Below the pieces are notes generated by a model, which saw only the letters and a list, made by a program, of their open reading frames with translations, made no database searches and was not told the DNA's origin. From positions 19,183,882 to 19,247,881 of the forward strand of contig CM049317.1 in assembly GCA_026874595.1 (NCBI GenBank): a DNA stretch of 64,000 nucleotides. Reading direction: 5' to 3'. Position numbers and translations under genes: made by a program. Below, in pieces: positions 38,282 through 50,099 of this stretch. Within the stretch, counting starts at the first letter, position 1; every line of letters begins with the position of its first letter. The stretch comes from Sipunculus nudus (lineage: Eukaryota; Annelida; Sipuncula; Golfingiida; Sipunculidae).

Positions 38282-39948
38282 GCCAAATTATGTTCAATTA
38301 TACCTGGATGAAGTATATTTTCAAACACGATTTTACATTAAATACATAATTCATATTTTTGGAAACGAAAAATTAAATTGTTTCAGCTATTTTTAATCAC
38401 AACGTTAATGTGAGATTCAGATCAAATCATTTAATTAAACCAACCCTGCATGCATTGGGTTAAGAGCTTGTTATTGTTATTTCAGCAAGGCATGATATAA
38501 GTTAATTATTTTCATGAGTTTTCAGGGCAAAAAAAAACCAATCAGTACACTCAGAGATAAACTTCAAATGAATAAAAAAAAAAAACATTGTACAAGTTCA
38601 TTTTACATCATTATATAATAGTGCATCTGATATGTTTCTCATATGGGTGTCCAATACGAATTTTGGATTCGAAACTTCCTCGGTCGGAAACTAAAAATTT
38701 CAGTTGCGGCACGGAAATATTCGTTCGTGTCATATTCGTTATCACGCATCACTTGTGAAACCGCCACTGGCTATACTTATGGTGAGAACTATGAAGGCTC
38801 TCATTACAAAGGGGGGGGGGGGGGGGGGGAGGGGGTTGTATCTACGACAGCTAGTAGCTATGATAGACCAAAGAAAAACCTCATTGCTGTTCATACATAG
38901 GTCATGTCGTGTTACGCACGGGCATAAATGTCCTGGCGGTTAGCCAATAGGCACCGGTTCTGTGATATGTTTAAGTAACATCTATGTGTGGTGTTCAATC
39001 CACTCCGATGTTTATCGAACTTACTCGTTTCAACATATTATTTCCTGAAAAAAATGAATAAAATAAATCCATTCTTTTCTACTGAAACATCACTGATTTT
39101 TAAATAATCTCAATAACTAGATCGAATAGAAACATTACCATTCGTCAGTGATTGTCACCCTTGACGCGAAGTAGGCCTAACTCTATGCATAAGCAAAATC
39201 AAAATATTATTATTATTTATTAATATGATTTTCGTTGATACTGTCAGTATTGTTTTTATTTTGTTGTTGTTGTTTTCTTTGATTTTGTACTACAATGTTT
39301 TGAATATTAAGCCACATGACTATGTATTAATGCATTATGTGAATTATTATTGTGAGACTGTGAGGCCTATACTTTCTGAATAAAACTGATTCATTTTTCC
39401 TCAAAAAGTTCAAGTCACTCTTCCTGCACAACACATGCTGAACAGCATAAGAGCAGCCTGGAAAAACTATTACCAATCATCGTATTGATCACATGTAGCT
39501 TACCTAATTTTTGCGACTGTGTATAGCCTCATGTATTGACTGAGAAGAAATGAATGTCTAACAACAAAATATGACTTCTTCACATAATCTCAGAGAGGGT
39601 AAGTTTTTTTTACTCGATTACAGGCAAACTGATACTTAGTAGCAGGGGCTATTGTAATGTGTGTGGGGGGGGGGGGGAGGGTTTCCAGTCACCTAATTTC
39701 ACAAACACACACACACCATCACACCCACACACACATTTTTTTTCAATATAAATAATCTGTGGTGGATATAGAATCCAATGGGGGTATGTAGTGTTACCCA
39801 CGTCCGGTGTCCGGCACGTCGGCACAGGCACCCTCGCAAACTAGGAACGGAATGACCGACACCAGTTTTGTTGTGCAAATAATATACACAAAAGGTCAAA
39901 TATGGCTTGAGTAAATATCATAAAACACACTACTTGAGTGTGCACTTC
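38274..39948. other. No gene; G-runs
   Basis: Holds G19 at 38811-38829, G13 at 39665-39677 and a CA-rich stretch near 39700-39735. Sequence at 38761-38770 (CCGCCACTGG) resembles the right end of a hAT-type element without a detectable partner. Confidence 0.5.
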
Positions 39949-40737
39949 GAAACTCCCAGACATGGGATGAATACAGGATAAAATTATTCGAATACGAATG
40001 CTAATACAGCAGGGATGCACGAATACGAATACAAATGCAAATACCCAAAAAACAGAAATGTATTAGAATATGACCAGACTACAAATACAAATGTATTCAT
40101 GAAATCAAACACATTCATGAATATAAATTACATTTATTTATACAGGCAAAATGTATTATAGTCCAAAATTTATAATATTCATATAATTTGTTGTGACTGC
40201 ATTTATCAGATCTCAATAAATACCTTATTAAATTAATACAAGTATGCAATATAAAATGAATTAATGTGTTTTTTTTAATGTAATTTTTTTTCATGAACAC
40301 ATTAATGACCGTGTTGTACCAATCTTATGAACAGTATATTTTTATCAAAGTAAATGTAATATTCAATATATGGATTACTACATAGATAAATGTCCTGTAC
40401 ATTGGCACGACGAACTATACCCATTAATATAAACTTAATATGAATAATGTAAAAATAAATGTCAAATTGTGTACATAAGATTATTAATGTATATATGTCA
40501 CATCAGTTACTATCAAATTAATAGCACATCTTTCCAAATGAATAAGGGACATAAGTTAAACAACATTAATATACACTTCATGAATGTGAATACTTTTGTA
40601 ATGTATTCGAATAAAAATTCGAATACTTTGGTACTTTTTAGAAATGTATTCGGATATGAATACAAATACTGAAATATCTGTATTCGAATACAATTAACAC
40701 AAATTCAGAATACGAATACCCCATGTCTGGAAACTCC
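39949..40737. mobile_element. 773-bp hAT MITE with exact 8-bp TSD
   Basis: The element 39957-40729 begins CAGACATGGG and ends CCCATGTCTG. Both ends are followed inward by many copies of GAATAC or its reverse complement GTATTC, in the manner of subterminal repeats bound by hAT transposases. The flanking 8-mers are identical: GAAACTCC at 39949-39956 and 40730-40737. The interior is AT-rich with no coding frame. Perfect target duplications suggest a fairly recent insertion. Confidence 0.88.
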
Positions 40738-41026
40738 CTTGAATCTTGCCTCATTGTACACGTAAACGGAGGACCCGAGTATGGGGGTTAGCACTAAAGG
40801 TGACTAAATATGCGCTTGACATGCCTACTGCATTATATGAATATGTTATTTAGCCACCAAAATGTTTTAGAATAATCGGGTTTTTCCATGGCAGTAAATT
40901 CCCTGTCCAAACGGGTCAGAATATCATTGTTTTTCCCCCTTCATTATGTGAGATCCTGGTTGAGGGGTCATTACACCGAAGAACTCAGAAGGACGCTCCC
41001 TCTGCCCTCACCTGCCCTTTCCCACG

Positions 41027-42003
41027 GCTAAAACTATAATTGATTAAAATGGCTTATCGCCATGTGCATAAATTTGACACATAAAAGGGACAACTGATCA
41101 ATGACCTATTTATCTACACATTAATCTCTTTTTTTTCTGGCCTGATAAAAGTACCGTATGCTTCTGATATCAGTCTAGTATCTGAGAGTGAACGCAGCGA
41201 AGTTCAAGTATTTCAAGTCCACACTGAATTCCAGTTCATCTAGATATATTGCTGCTATAAAGGTCAGTATTTAATTAATATTAAAGGCAAAAGCTGAATT
41301 AAAGTTGTGATCGAAACCACAAGAGTTAACAACTGGTGACATCAGATGAAATAAAGTTTAAATAATTGAACCTTAGTCAGATAATCGGCCGTTCGTTCAC
41401 AACGTCCTCTTTGTTTACTCAGCCGGTGATTGTGCGCTACACACAGCACAGTCTAGGTTGTTCCTAGCTGACGTCATACTATGAAGCCAGCTGAATAAGC
41501 ACACCCGTGGCCCGTTCCCACGCCTAAGACTAAAGCGTATAAGAATGGGTTATCGGCATGTGAATAAATTTGATACATAAATGGGACAACTGATCAATGA
41601 CCTATATATCTGCACATTAATCTCTTTTTTGGGCCCGATAAAAGTACCGCATACTTCTGATATTCAGTCTAGAATCCGAGAGTGAACGCAGCGAAGTCCA
41701 CACTGATTTCCAGTTCATCTAGATATATTGCTGCTAGAAAGGTCGGTATTTGAAAAATATTAAAGACATAAGCTGAATGAAAATTGTAATCGAAACCACA
41801 AGAATTTACAAATGATCACGTAGGATGAAAGGAGGCTTAAATAATTAAACATTAGATAATCGGCCGTTCGTTCACAACATCCTCTTTGTTTACTCAGCCG
41901 GTGATTGTGCGCTAAACATAGCACAATATGGATCGTTCTTAGCTGACGTCATACTATGAAGCCAGCTGCATGAGCACACGGCTATCTGCCCAAAAATATA
42001 CCA
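41027..42003. repeat. Two tandem ~486-bp units before copy 4
   Basis: CCCACGGCTAAAAC (41031) and CCCACGCCTAAGAC (41517) start colinear units that share ACAACTGATCAATGACCTA, CACATTAATCTC, CTGATAAAAGTACC-type sequence and the core with TGACGTCA. The second unit runs on into amplified copy 4, so this segment was duplicated at the left edge of that copy. Confidence 0.8.
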
Positions 42004-45000
42004 GATATTCTTAAAGGCGTGGTCCAAAACCGCCTTCCTTGCAAGTGCGTGCTGTCTACTTGCAAAAGGTGGGCGAAATTTGGGGGATTACCTCCCTTTC
42101 CCCATATCCATCGTAATTGTTGTAGATTTCCTCTTTATATATCATATGACAAATGTAGAGGGTTGGGGCAAGGGAAGACTGCAGACAAAAGATCTGACCA
42201 AAAAACCCCTCTACATACACGGCCTGATGTGACAGTGTGTGGCAGTCTGTGATAGACGCCCATATCAGAGAAGCTGGGCATACCATTTATGTTTGCTTAT
42301 AAATTTGCTTGTTACAGTCTGTGCCCTGGAAGTTACATGTTTGTGACAGTGACAATCTTGTGACACATACCCTTTATACTTGCTTATAAATTTGCTTGGG
42401 ACAGTCTCAGCCATGTTTGTGACATGTTTTTTACAGTGACAATCTTGTGACATACACCCTATATTCTTGCTTTCAAATTTGCTTGGGACAGTCTGTGCCA
42501 TGTTTGTGTCATGTTTTTGACAGTGACAATTTTGTGACACACACCCTTTATGCTTGCTATATAACTGGCTTAGGATAGTTTCTGCCTTGTTTGTGACATG
42601 TTTGTGTCAGTAATAATGTTGTGACACACACCCTTTATACTTGATTTTAAATTTGCTTTGGACAGTGTGTGCCATGTTTGTTACAGTGACAATGTTGTAA
42701 CACACACCCTATATGCTTGCTTATAAATTTGCTTGGGACAGTCTGTGCCATGTTCTGACATGTTTGTAACAGTGACAATCTTGTGACATACACCCTTTAT
42801 ACTTGCTTTTAAATTTGCTTGGAACAGTCTGTGCCATGGCAATGGAATGTTTGTGACAGTGACACTCTTGTGACTCACACCCTTTATGCCTGCTTATAAT
42901 TGACTCGGAACAGTTTGTGGCATGTTTGTGAAAGTGATAATGTTGTGACACACACCCTTTTTACTTGCCTTTAAATTTGCTTGGGACAATGTATGCTATA
43001 GCAGTGACATGTTTCTGACATGACAATCTTGTGACACACCCTTTATGCTTGCTTATAAATTTACTTGGCACAATCTGCGCCATGTTTGTGACAGTGACAA
43101 TCTGGTGACACACACCCTTCATACTTGCTTTTAAATTTGCTTGTGACAGTCTCTTCCATGGCAGAGACATGTTTGTGACAGTGACAATCTTGTGACACAC
43201 ACCCATTTTCTTGCTTATTAATTTGCTTGGGACAGGCTGTGCCATGTCAGTGACATGTTTGTGACAGTGTCAATCTTGTGACACACATCCTTAATGCCTG
43301 TCTATAAATTTGCTTGAGACAGTCTCTGCTGGTTAATTTATTTCAGTACTTAAAAATATAAATCATATAGGCTTATATAAAAATATATTTCTGAACATGT
43401 AATTCTTGTGGTTAATGTTATTTAAAGAAATTATAAATGTTTTTTTTTGAAAAAAAATATAATTTGCTTGATCACAATTAAAAAAAATAGTTAATTTCTA
43501 CAGAATAAACATAAATTTGAACATAATTATTTTGGTAATTAAGGCACAAATTAGTTTAAAAACCTTTCGAAACATTCCTACAGGCATATTATTTTTATTA
43601 TATACATATATATTTTTATTTAATTAGATCGTTTTTATTTATAACAGTTGCTTAAACCTCACAAGTCTTGAGATCTGTATATTAAATTGTTTATTAAACA
43701 AACCCAATGGACCACTTGACAGCAACCTTGAGAACATGACCCCGTCGGTAATACTTGCATGTTTAGCATAAATTGACATATACATATATTTATGAAAATG
43801 ATCAATGATGTTCTGGAATATGGAAGATCTACTTTCATCAGAGGTAGCAGAGTCTCATGAATTTAACATGATGAAAATGATTGTAATATTTTGCTTTTCC
43901 TTGAATCATTTAAGTAAAAACTAGATACACTGTTAAGTCGTAAAATTAATGCATTGTAAAAGTAGCGGTTTGTCTGAAGGTATATGTGTAAGTTTTGTTG
44001 ACCGAGGTTACATTGTGATGTGTGTTCACGGACGACACAATAGTCAAAAATTTTCTTCGATCATACATATTGATTCTCCCCAATGAAGTCCCGATTTTAC
44101 AAGATGTCCATAAAAGTAACCTATATCGATTGTATAGGGTTGATTGCCCAGATTCAAAATGATCACATTTTCCGCTTGCTAGCTATCTCAACAAACAGAC
44201 AAATCTCAAGGGAATCGAGTGGAAAGCCTTTTAAATGTTAACAGTTGTCTTGGAGCCGAATATTCATATTATTATGTAATAACATTAACTCACATATTAA
44301 TATAACAGTGGCGAATCCGGGGGGGGGGGGGGGCTTTTGGGGCTGAAGCTCCCCTCCCCAGGGTGGAAACATTGATATGATTTTTTTTAGATAATATTTT
44401 CGTTAGATTTTCATTAAGAGTCATTAGTCATTATTTGTAATCATTCATACGTTATTAGCCTATATGATTACGTAATGTAAATCAATTTCGTCCTTTCCCA
44501 TGTCAAAACATATTGCAGTACAACTGCAGAAAAAAATTACTGCAGTATATCTGCCTATACTGTAGTGTTTCTGAGAGAGCAGTATATATTAATTTGCATA
44601 TACATTATAAAGTGACGTAATCGTTAGGACCCTGCATGCAATGTGCATCCAGTCAGGTTTTAATACTTGAGCGAAATGCTTTTATTTGCTCAAACAGCTG
44701 GATGTTTCAGAACACCGGAATTTTTCCTGATTCGAAAGAGAAAATACCTTCTATACTATCCTATCACAGACTTGTTTATTTTTGTCGTTTATTTCAATCA
44801 GATCCCTTCAATGAAACGGCGAAATATCTCCGTCGAATCTTATTGTTGTTATGACCTTGAAAGAACATTGCCATAAATTAAACCTCTGCATCTTTATTTC
44901 CGTGCTCAACAACGTTTGTGGAGATAACCGTCTCTGTGAAAGTAGATGGTATGTTCCTGTCATATTTGCGAATTGTGTCAGCTACATGGCGGTGACAGAG

Positions 45001-46085
45001 TACTTTTTAAAACCCAAATATGGCCCTAAGTGATCCTGTTGTAAGATCCATCTTAGTCTAATCCGGCTTAGATGACCAATTAGAATAAGTGACCACTTTA
45101 TCAAGGTCTCATTAGTGGTCGTTATTATATATATATATATATATGAGATTTTATCAATATATTATATATATGTATATATATAATTTATGGACTAATTTAT
45201 CCTTTAATTCCACCCGGACCCATGCCCGCATCCATGTTAGAACTGTTAAAAATTCCAACCAACTCGATTTTTCAAGACATAAAATGGTAAATTCTACCGA
45301 AGATGGAAAGAGAGTCTAATGTTAAAACCAAATATGGCAAGTGTTACCCAAATTTAGCTCTAATTATTAATAATAAAGTTGATAACAAGGATTCCTTGTC
45401 AACGGAGCAACAATTGGAACATCTGCCTGAGGTACAGCTCCATTCACACCTGAGGAAGGGAACCGAGCACCCGAATGCTAGAGTACAAGAACCTGCACAA
45501 AGCTAGTCTTAAAAAAGGTGTACTTTTTGTAAGCAATTCAAAACTTCACATAGGAGGTTACTTAGTAGGTTCAATAATATTTACAATAACAGAAAAGTAG
45601 CGAAGAAAACTGAAGTCATTTGATATTCCAATGTAAAATGAATAGACCTAGCCAAAAGTGGTATGGTTATGAATGGTCGGGTCTCATATATCTGAGTTTA
45701 CTAAACTGCCACGGTCTCCTCGAGCCTGGCTCAAAGGAGTTAGACCTTACACCGTTCACCGCTCTAACTAACAGCAGCGTGATTGATCTATTGCATGATT
45801 AAATAAAATTGCTAAATTCATGTTATGTGGCTCTCATGCAAAAATCTAACACGAATAGACTTAAAATAGTGTGTCTATGGACCAATGTATACCGAATATT
45901 TATCTTGGCGCCAGGTTCTTTCTTTTGTATCTGACGTGACTGAATATGTTCGAGAATACTTATTGAATTTACAAAAAAATTTTGTGAAAACATAGATCTT
46001 TATTATTAAAGTCACTTAAATATTACAAATAAAGTAACATGAAACATACCACAATGTTCCATGTATCTTAAAATATAGAATCTGT
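41606..46085. repeat. Amplified unit, copy 4 (3' part, diverged)
   Basis: Colinear with copy 1 from the core segment (about 17213) to about 22030, ending after ATATAGAATCTG. Substitutions and small indels are clearly denser than between copies 1-3. Differences include about three fewer minisatellite units, loss of about 87 bases corresponding to copy 1 20270-20360, and retention of the 276 bases lost from copy 2. It is separated from copy 3 by about 6.3 kb of other DNA, so it belongs to an older duplication step. Confidence 0.9.
42280..43324. repeat. 87-bp minisatellite, ~12 copies (copy 4)
   Basis: Same satellite as at 17870-19175 but about 260 bases, or three units, shorter. The minus-strand frames are broken into pieces of 65-94 residues, showing that the frame is not maintained. 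Confidence 0.88.
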
Positions 46086-46441
46086 TATGTTTATAAGGTC
46101 TGTTATGTATTTCGTGTTCGGGCACATAGTGGCACCCAACTGTAAAAAGAAAGAGGACGCTGTTCTACTAGACACACCTGTTCTACCTGGAACTAATTTT
46201 TGTACGGGCTCAAATAAACGAAATCGTTCAACCCCCCACCCAGCTAATTCCTGATTTGGTACCATGGTAGCTCGACAGTTCCAGAACCCTAGAGTGCTGT
46301 TGTGTGATGGGCCGTTTTGTAGCCGACACTTGAGCATTACAGCTGGAAAATGATAAGGGGTAGGGGTAACTTGAATGTGAATATCTTGGCTTCTAAGCAA
46401 CCAATTTTTATAATGGAGATAACTTCGGAAAGGTCTCTTAT

Positions 46442-46446
<5 letters not shown>

Positions 46447-46501
<55 letters not shown>
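46447..46501. repeat. (TA)n microsatellite
   Basis: About 27 TA units. Confidence 0.95.
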
Positions 46502-46504
<3 letters not shown>

Positions 46505-47489
46505 CAATGTTTATATACATTTAAACACCAGAGAATTCTAGTATTACATCTGTCTATTTTCATAAAGCTTGTAGTCACGGCTGTTGTCCATCAACACGCT
46601 TTAGTTTATCGCTGTCATTGGCAACATCAACTGGGTCCACTGGACTTCAGCCTCGACGACCATATCCATTAGTCAGAGCATATCCATGAGTCAGATCATG
46701 TCATTTCCTGCAAAGAGAAAAACCAAACGGTAGTATGCACTCCCCACAAAAATGGCACGCAAGACACATGTAACAAAACTGAGAAAATGTATTAATAGCC
46801 GCACTTCATAATGATCTGTAATGATCTGTATTATGATTAATGCTGGATAGTTTCACATCCTATGCTGATGAGGTTAATGTCATATGAAAATAATACAGCC
46901 GCCACCTGGGAACAAAATATTGGGATTTAAATGCATTTAATAGGTTTATTAAACTCATTTGACCTCTGTGGATAATACCAAATAGGGAAATTATTAGGAT
47001 TATGTAAATCGGAATACAAAGATTTCAGATGGACACTGGACTTTTATACACTGTTTTCGCCTTTTAATATATACATTTTATACACATTATATATGAACAG
47101 TATTACACACTTATAGACAGTTTTACAGAAATTCATATGTACATTCATACACCAGTTTATCAAATGTCAGCAACATAGGAAAGGGGACAGGGAAAGCTTC
47201 TGAGAAACATATTTCCACATTTTATACAACACCTAAATGATGAATAAGATAAAATGCAGAAACCATGTAGATGTTCATGTTTGAACAAATGGGTGGGGGG
47301 GGGGGGTGATTAGGTGAAAGTCCATAAGGGTGTTACGGTCAAGTTCACTGTAACATGCTTATTCTCTCGCCTTTCCCAAGGCGGCGTCCATCGCAAAAGC
47401 CAAAGTTTAGTGTACACAGGATATCAGTACTAGCCTAAATGATTAACCCTTTGCTGTAATCGGACCTGTTCTTTTTTCATCAGTGGGTG

Positions 47490-47507
47490 ATCACGTGGCC
47501 ACGTGAT
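47490..47507. promoter_or_regulatory. Perfect 18-bp palindrome with two E-boxes
   Basis: ATCACGTGGCCACGTGAT is its own reverse complement and contains CACGTG twice, eight bases apart. It lies inside a wider inverted pair, CGGACC (47461-47466) and GGTCCG (47515-47520). CACGTG is bound by bHLH factors such as MYC/MAX and USF in animals. Whether it controls a gene here is unknown; no transcription start was identified nearby. Confidence 0.55.
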
Positions 47508-48078
47508 GTCTGACGGTCCGCTGTCAAAAATAATCACTGTATTTTTTTTTATGTGGACCGGGGGTCTTTTTTAATATAGCTCAGGTAATTCCCCAATTCC
47601 TGAACTTCATTGTCAAACGAAATGTGTCATCTATGATGACTCTATGATAGGCTCGATTGAACTGATTAGTCTAGACAATTTATTATGTGACATCACTTAC
47701 CTTTTAGAGGCTGATTGGTCCTTCAGATAGTCCGCTACATTTTGAAGAAGCTGGCTGGAAATCTTAGCTTCATTTCAGCTGCATGCCGGGTGGGATGAAT
47801 TGATGTGACAAAATTGTACTTGAAAGGTAGCTTTCACCCATCAATTTCCTAGGACACACGGTAGATATCTATCGAATAATCTGCTTTTGAGTTTTTGTAT
47901 TTTATTTTGGGGAAGAAGAAAAGTTTGCACTGCTACCTACACAGGAGGAATTGAAAGTTGGCACTCTTGCAAATTGTAGGATTTTACCCCGAGTAAAATA
48001 CAACAACACTTTATTAAAGCTCACCAAAATGGCCGAAAGGTCTGTTCGAATCTGAGTGGTTGTTCATTTTAGTTTTGT

Positions 48079-48302
48079 TGCGTATACAATATGATTGGTG
48101 ATTATGTTGCCGCCGTTATATAAAGTTACCTGGTATAATTTGTACCTGTGTACCGTACACAACATGGTTGGTTAATATGTTGCCGCCTTTATATCAATTA
48201 ATACACACAGTATGACTTATACCTGTGTTACATATACAATATGGTCGGTGATTATCCTGTCGCCCTTACACTAGTGTACACAGTTCGATTTGTGCCTGTG
48301 AC
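48079..48302. repeat. Three degenerate ~72-77-bp tandem units
   Basis: Units start near CGTATACAATATGATTGG (48081), CGTACACAACATGGTTGG (48154) and CATATACAATATGGTCGG (48231). Each continues with TGTTGCCGCC-like sequence and ends with ACCTGTGT/GCCTGTG. Confidence 0.75.
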
Positions 48303-48840
48303 GGTGGATCAACAATTTGGTTTACAGTGTCAAGTTGCTGGGTATTTACATTGTCTGCTACCTAGACTCGTCCATTTCAGTTACTGGGTTCAGTTTTACA
48401 AAGAACGACAGAATCATCCTCGGACAGCAGGTTGTGGTATTTGATTAATTTTAAATTCCAACCCTAGTATGTAAAGAGGTGTTGCTTAGAGTAACAGTTC
48501 AAACAATATAAGCCATTTTTACATAGTCACCGGTTGTGCAGTTTAGCAGATTGGCTATCCGGCCGGGATGTGTCATACTCTGTTATGCAAAACACTGGTC
48601 ATCTTAGGACGTCATGCCAGATAAACTTGGTGATTTCAGTTATGCTGGGGGCAAGGAATGTTGACGTGTACATTTAAAATATATATATTTCACATTAAAC
48701 AATTTCCTCAGTTGGCTCCATAATGTCCAGTGGCACTCGGTTTTATAGCATTTAGAGGAGGACTAGGAGGACTGGTTGTACTAGGAATACCAGAAAAAAA
48801 AACGTGCATCACGAGAAAGCAAGGTTCTGATAACCGGCTT

Positions 48841-49115
48841 CTTTGGCTCAGGTGTAGAGGGCAGCACTCAAAGCCGGGAGATCGTGAGTTCGAATCTCAG
48901 CCGAAGCGGTAAGATTTTTCACGGTCGCCCCCCCCCCCCCCCACCCAGGGTGAGCGCACTGCAGGCTCAATGGGGAGGTCGTGTTTCACTCACAAACGGG
49001 TGCGCCTTTCAGGGATACCTCGGTGGTAAGACCCAGCAATTGAGACGGTTACACAACCAGGCCCACAGGTGCTGTTGCCGGTCACGGAGTCCGAAACCGG
49101 AATGGAATTCTGCAG
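48841..49115 (+). mobile_element. tRNA-derived SINE
   Basis: The head 48841-48910 reads like a tRNA: TGGCTCAGGTGTAGAGG as A box and GAGTTCGAATCTC as B box, with the closing AGCCGAAG partly pairing with CTTTGGCT at the start. The body then carries C15 (48928-48942), CCCAGGGTGAG, CCCACAGGTG, GTTGCCGG and GGAATTCTGCAG. These are shared in order with the SINE inside the amplified units (22401, 30122). It is probably RNA polymerase III-derived. Confidence 0.72.
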
Positions 49116-49133
49116 ATGTACATATATACTTAG

Positions 49134-49580
49134 TTAAGATAGCATTAATAAATAGAGGCAGTTACCTCCAACAAAAAATATAAAAAAAAGTTCTAATATA
49201 GATGTCGATATTGAGATTAAACAAGAGTATGATGAAAATGTAGTCCACGTTGTCGCCATGTTGCATTTTTGACCAACAGTGGTTGACATCCCGTGACTAA
49301 TATTGCCTTCAATACCAGAGAGTATGGAACTAACACTGGAAAGACCTCTACTCCTACCCTGCCACACATCACGGTTACTATGCACACCGTCTTTTTTCAT
49401 CCCGATGACATATACAACGTTGCTCTCCACACTTCTGTACATATATTCCGACAGGTTTATTTTATATAACTCTACATTACGCAATTTGCGTACACAGAAC
49501 CTCATAGTTATATCCTGACGCACTACAAAAACATTAGAATATATATGATCCCGGACAGATTCACTTGTACACGACAACAC
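49134..49580 (-). CDS. 148-codon open frame, unknown
   Basis: This is the longest frame outside the minisatellite and LINE remnants. It reads from a non-ATG codon; the first methionine gives MRFCVRKLRNVELYK. It has a polar middle (KKDGVHSNRDVWQGRSRG), a serine-rich stretch, and a hydrophobic C-terminal segment of about 25 residues (LELFFIFFVGG) that could span a membrane. No family is recognised. There is no TATA box, and splice sites were not found. In DNA this AT-rich a single frame of this length could be chance. Confidence 0.2.
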   Translation of the reverse strand: MLSCTSESVRDHIYSNVFVVRQDITMRFCVRKLRNVELYKINLSEYMYRSVESNVVYVIGMKKDGVHSNRDVWQGRSRGLSSVSSILSGIEGNISHGMSTTVGQKCNMATTWTTFSSYSCLISISTSILELFFIFFVGGNCLYLLMLS

Positions 49581-49744
49581 GAATATATTGGACGAAAATT
49601 ATGCAACGCCCTTGCCGGGACAGGTTCAGGCCGACATAGTGTATATGTGGTTAAATTGGTTTTGACATGCAAACTTACGTAAAACCATTCACATGTTTCA
49701 CGATATAAGTGTGCATAACTCTTGTGGGATAAATTTTGTTAAAG

Positions 49745-49916
49745 AGACGGAGAGCATGTGATCAGGCATTCAAAGACTGGAAATGGCTATATTCTTTGGA
49801 CGCAGTCAAGTCTGGACATAAAGCACACTGGTCCTGTTCTGGATCTTATTCTGACAGTGTTAGAAGATATTTATATCGCGTTACAACAAAGATCACTGAT
49901 ATCGACCGTGCATTTA
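49745..49916 (+). CDS. Candidate exon, unknown protein
   Basis: After TTTTGTTAAAG (AG at 49743-49744) a frame without repeat character runs RRRACDQAFKDWKWLYSLD and on through RRYLYRVTTKITDIDRAF. A possible donor, TTTAA|GTAGGA, leaves two bases. The acceptor has a weak pyrimidine tract. Its end phase does not match the exon at 51794 directly, so it would need another exon between them or belong elsewhere. Confidence 0.22.
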
Positions 49917-50099
49917 AGTAGGAGTCTAGGCAAGTGAAAATCAATCAAGGGTTTTAGATAAAAAGAATTTGCAATAGGCAGGACCAATTGCACGCAAAAC
50001 CTCTTTATTTGATTTTAAGGGGGGGGGGGGGGAGCAAAGTATAATGGCGGAGGCATAACCGTTGACATAGGCGTTAACACATTTTTTAATAGAGCATTA

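Larger units (their letters stand above)
46086..48078. other. No gene seen; (AT)n and E-box palindrome
   Basis: After copy 4 ends, the region holds (AT)n at 46447-46501, a G-run near 47293-47306 and the palindrome at 47490-47507. A minus-strand frame of 110 codons (46068-46400) has repeat-like composition and no recognisable domain. A strong minus-strand acceptor (TTTTCTCTTTGCAG at about 46711) leads only into sequence with early stops. Confidence 0.5.

Noticed and set aside
46120-46150. TGGCACCCAACTGT resembling a retroelement lysine-tRNA primer-binding site
   Set aside because: Only about 50 bases separate it from the end of unit copy 4, so no LTR can precede it, and no gag or pol sequence follows.
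46550-46711. Minus-strand exon after a strong acceptor (TTTTCTCTTTGCAG)
   Set aside because: All three frames stop within a few codons, so at most it is untranslated; no donor or partner exon found.
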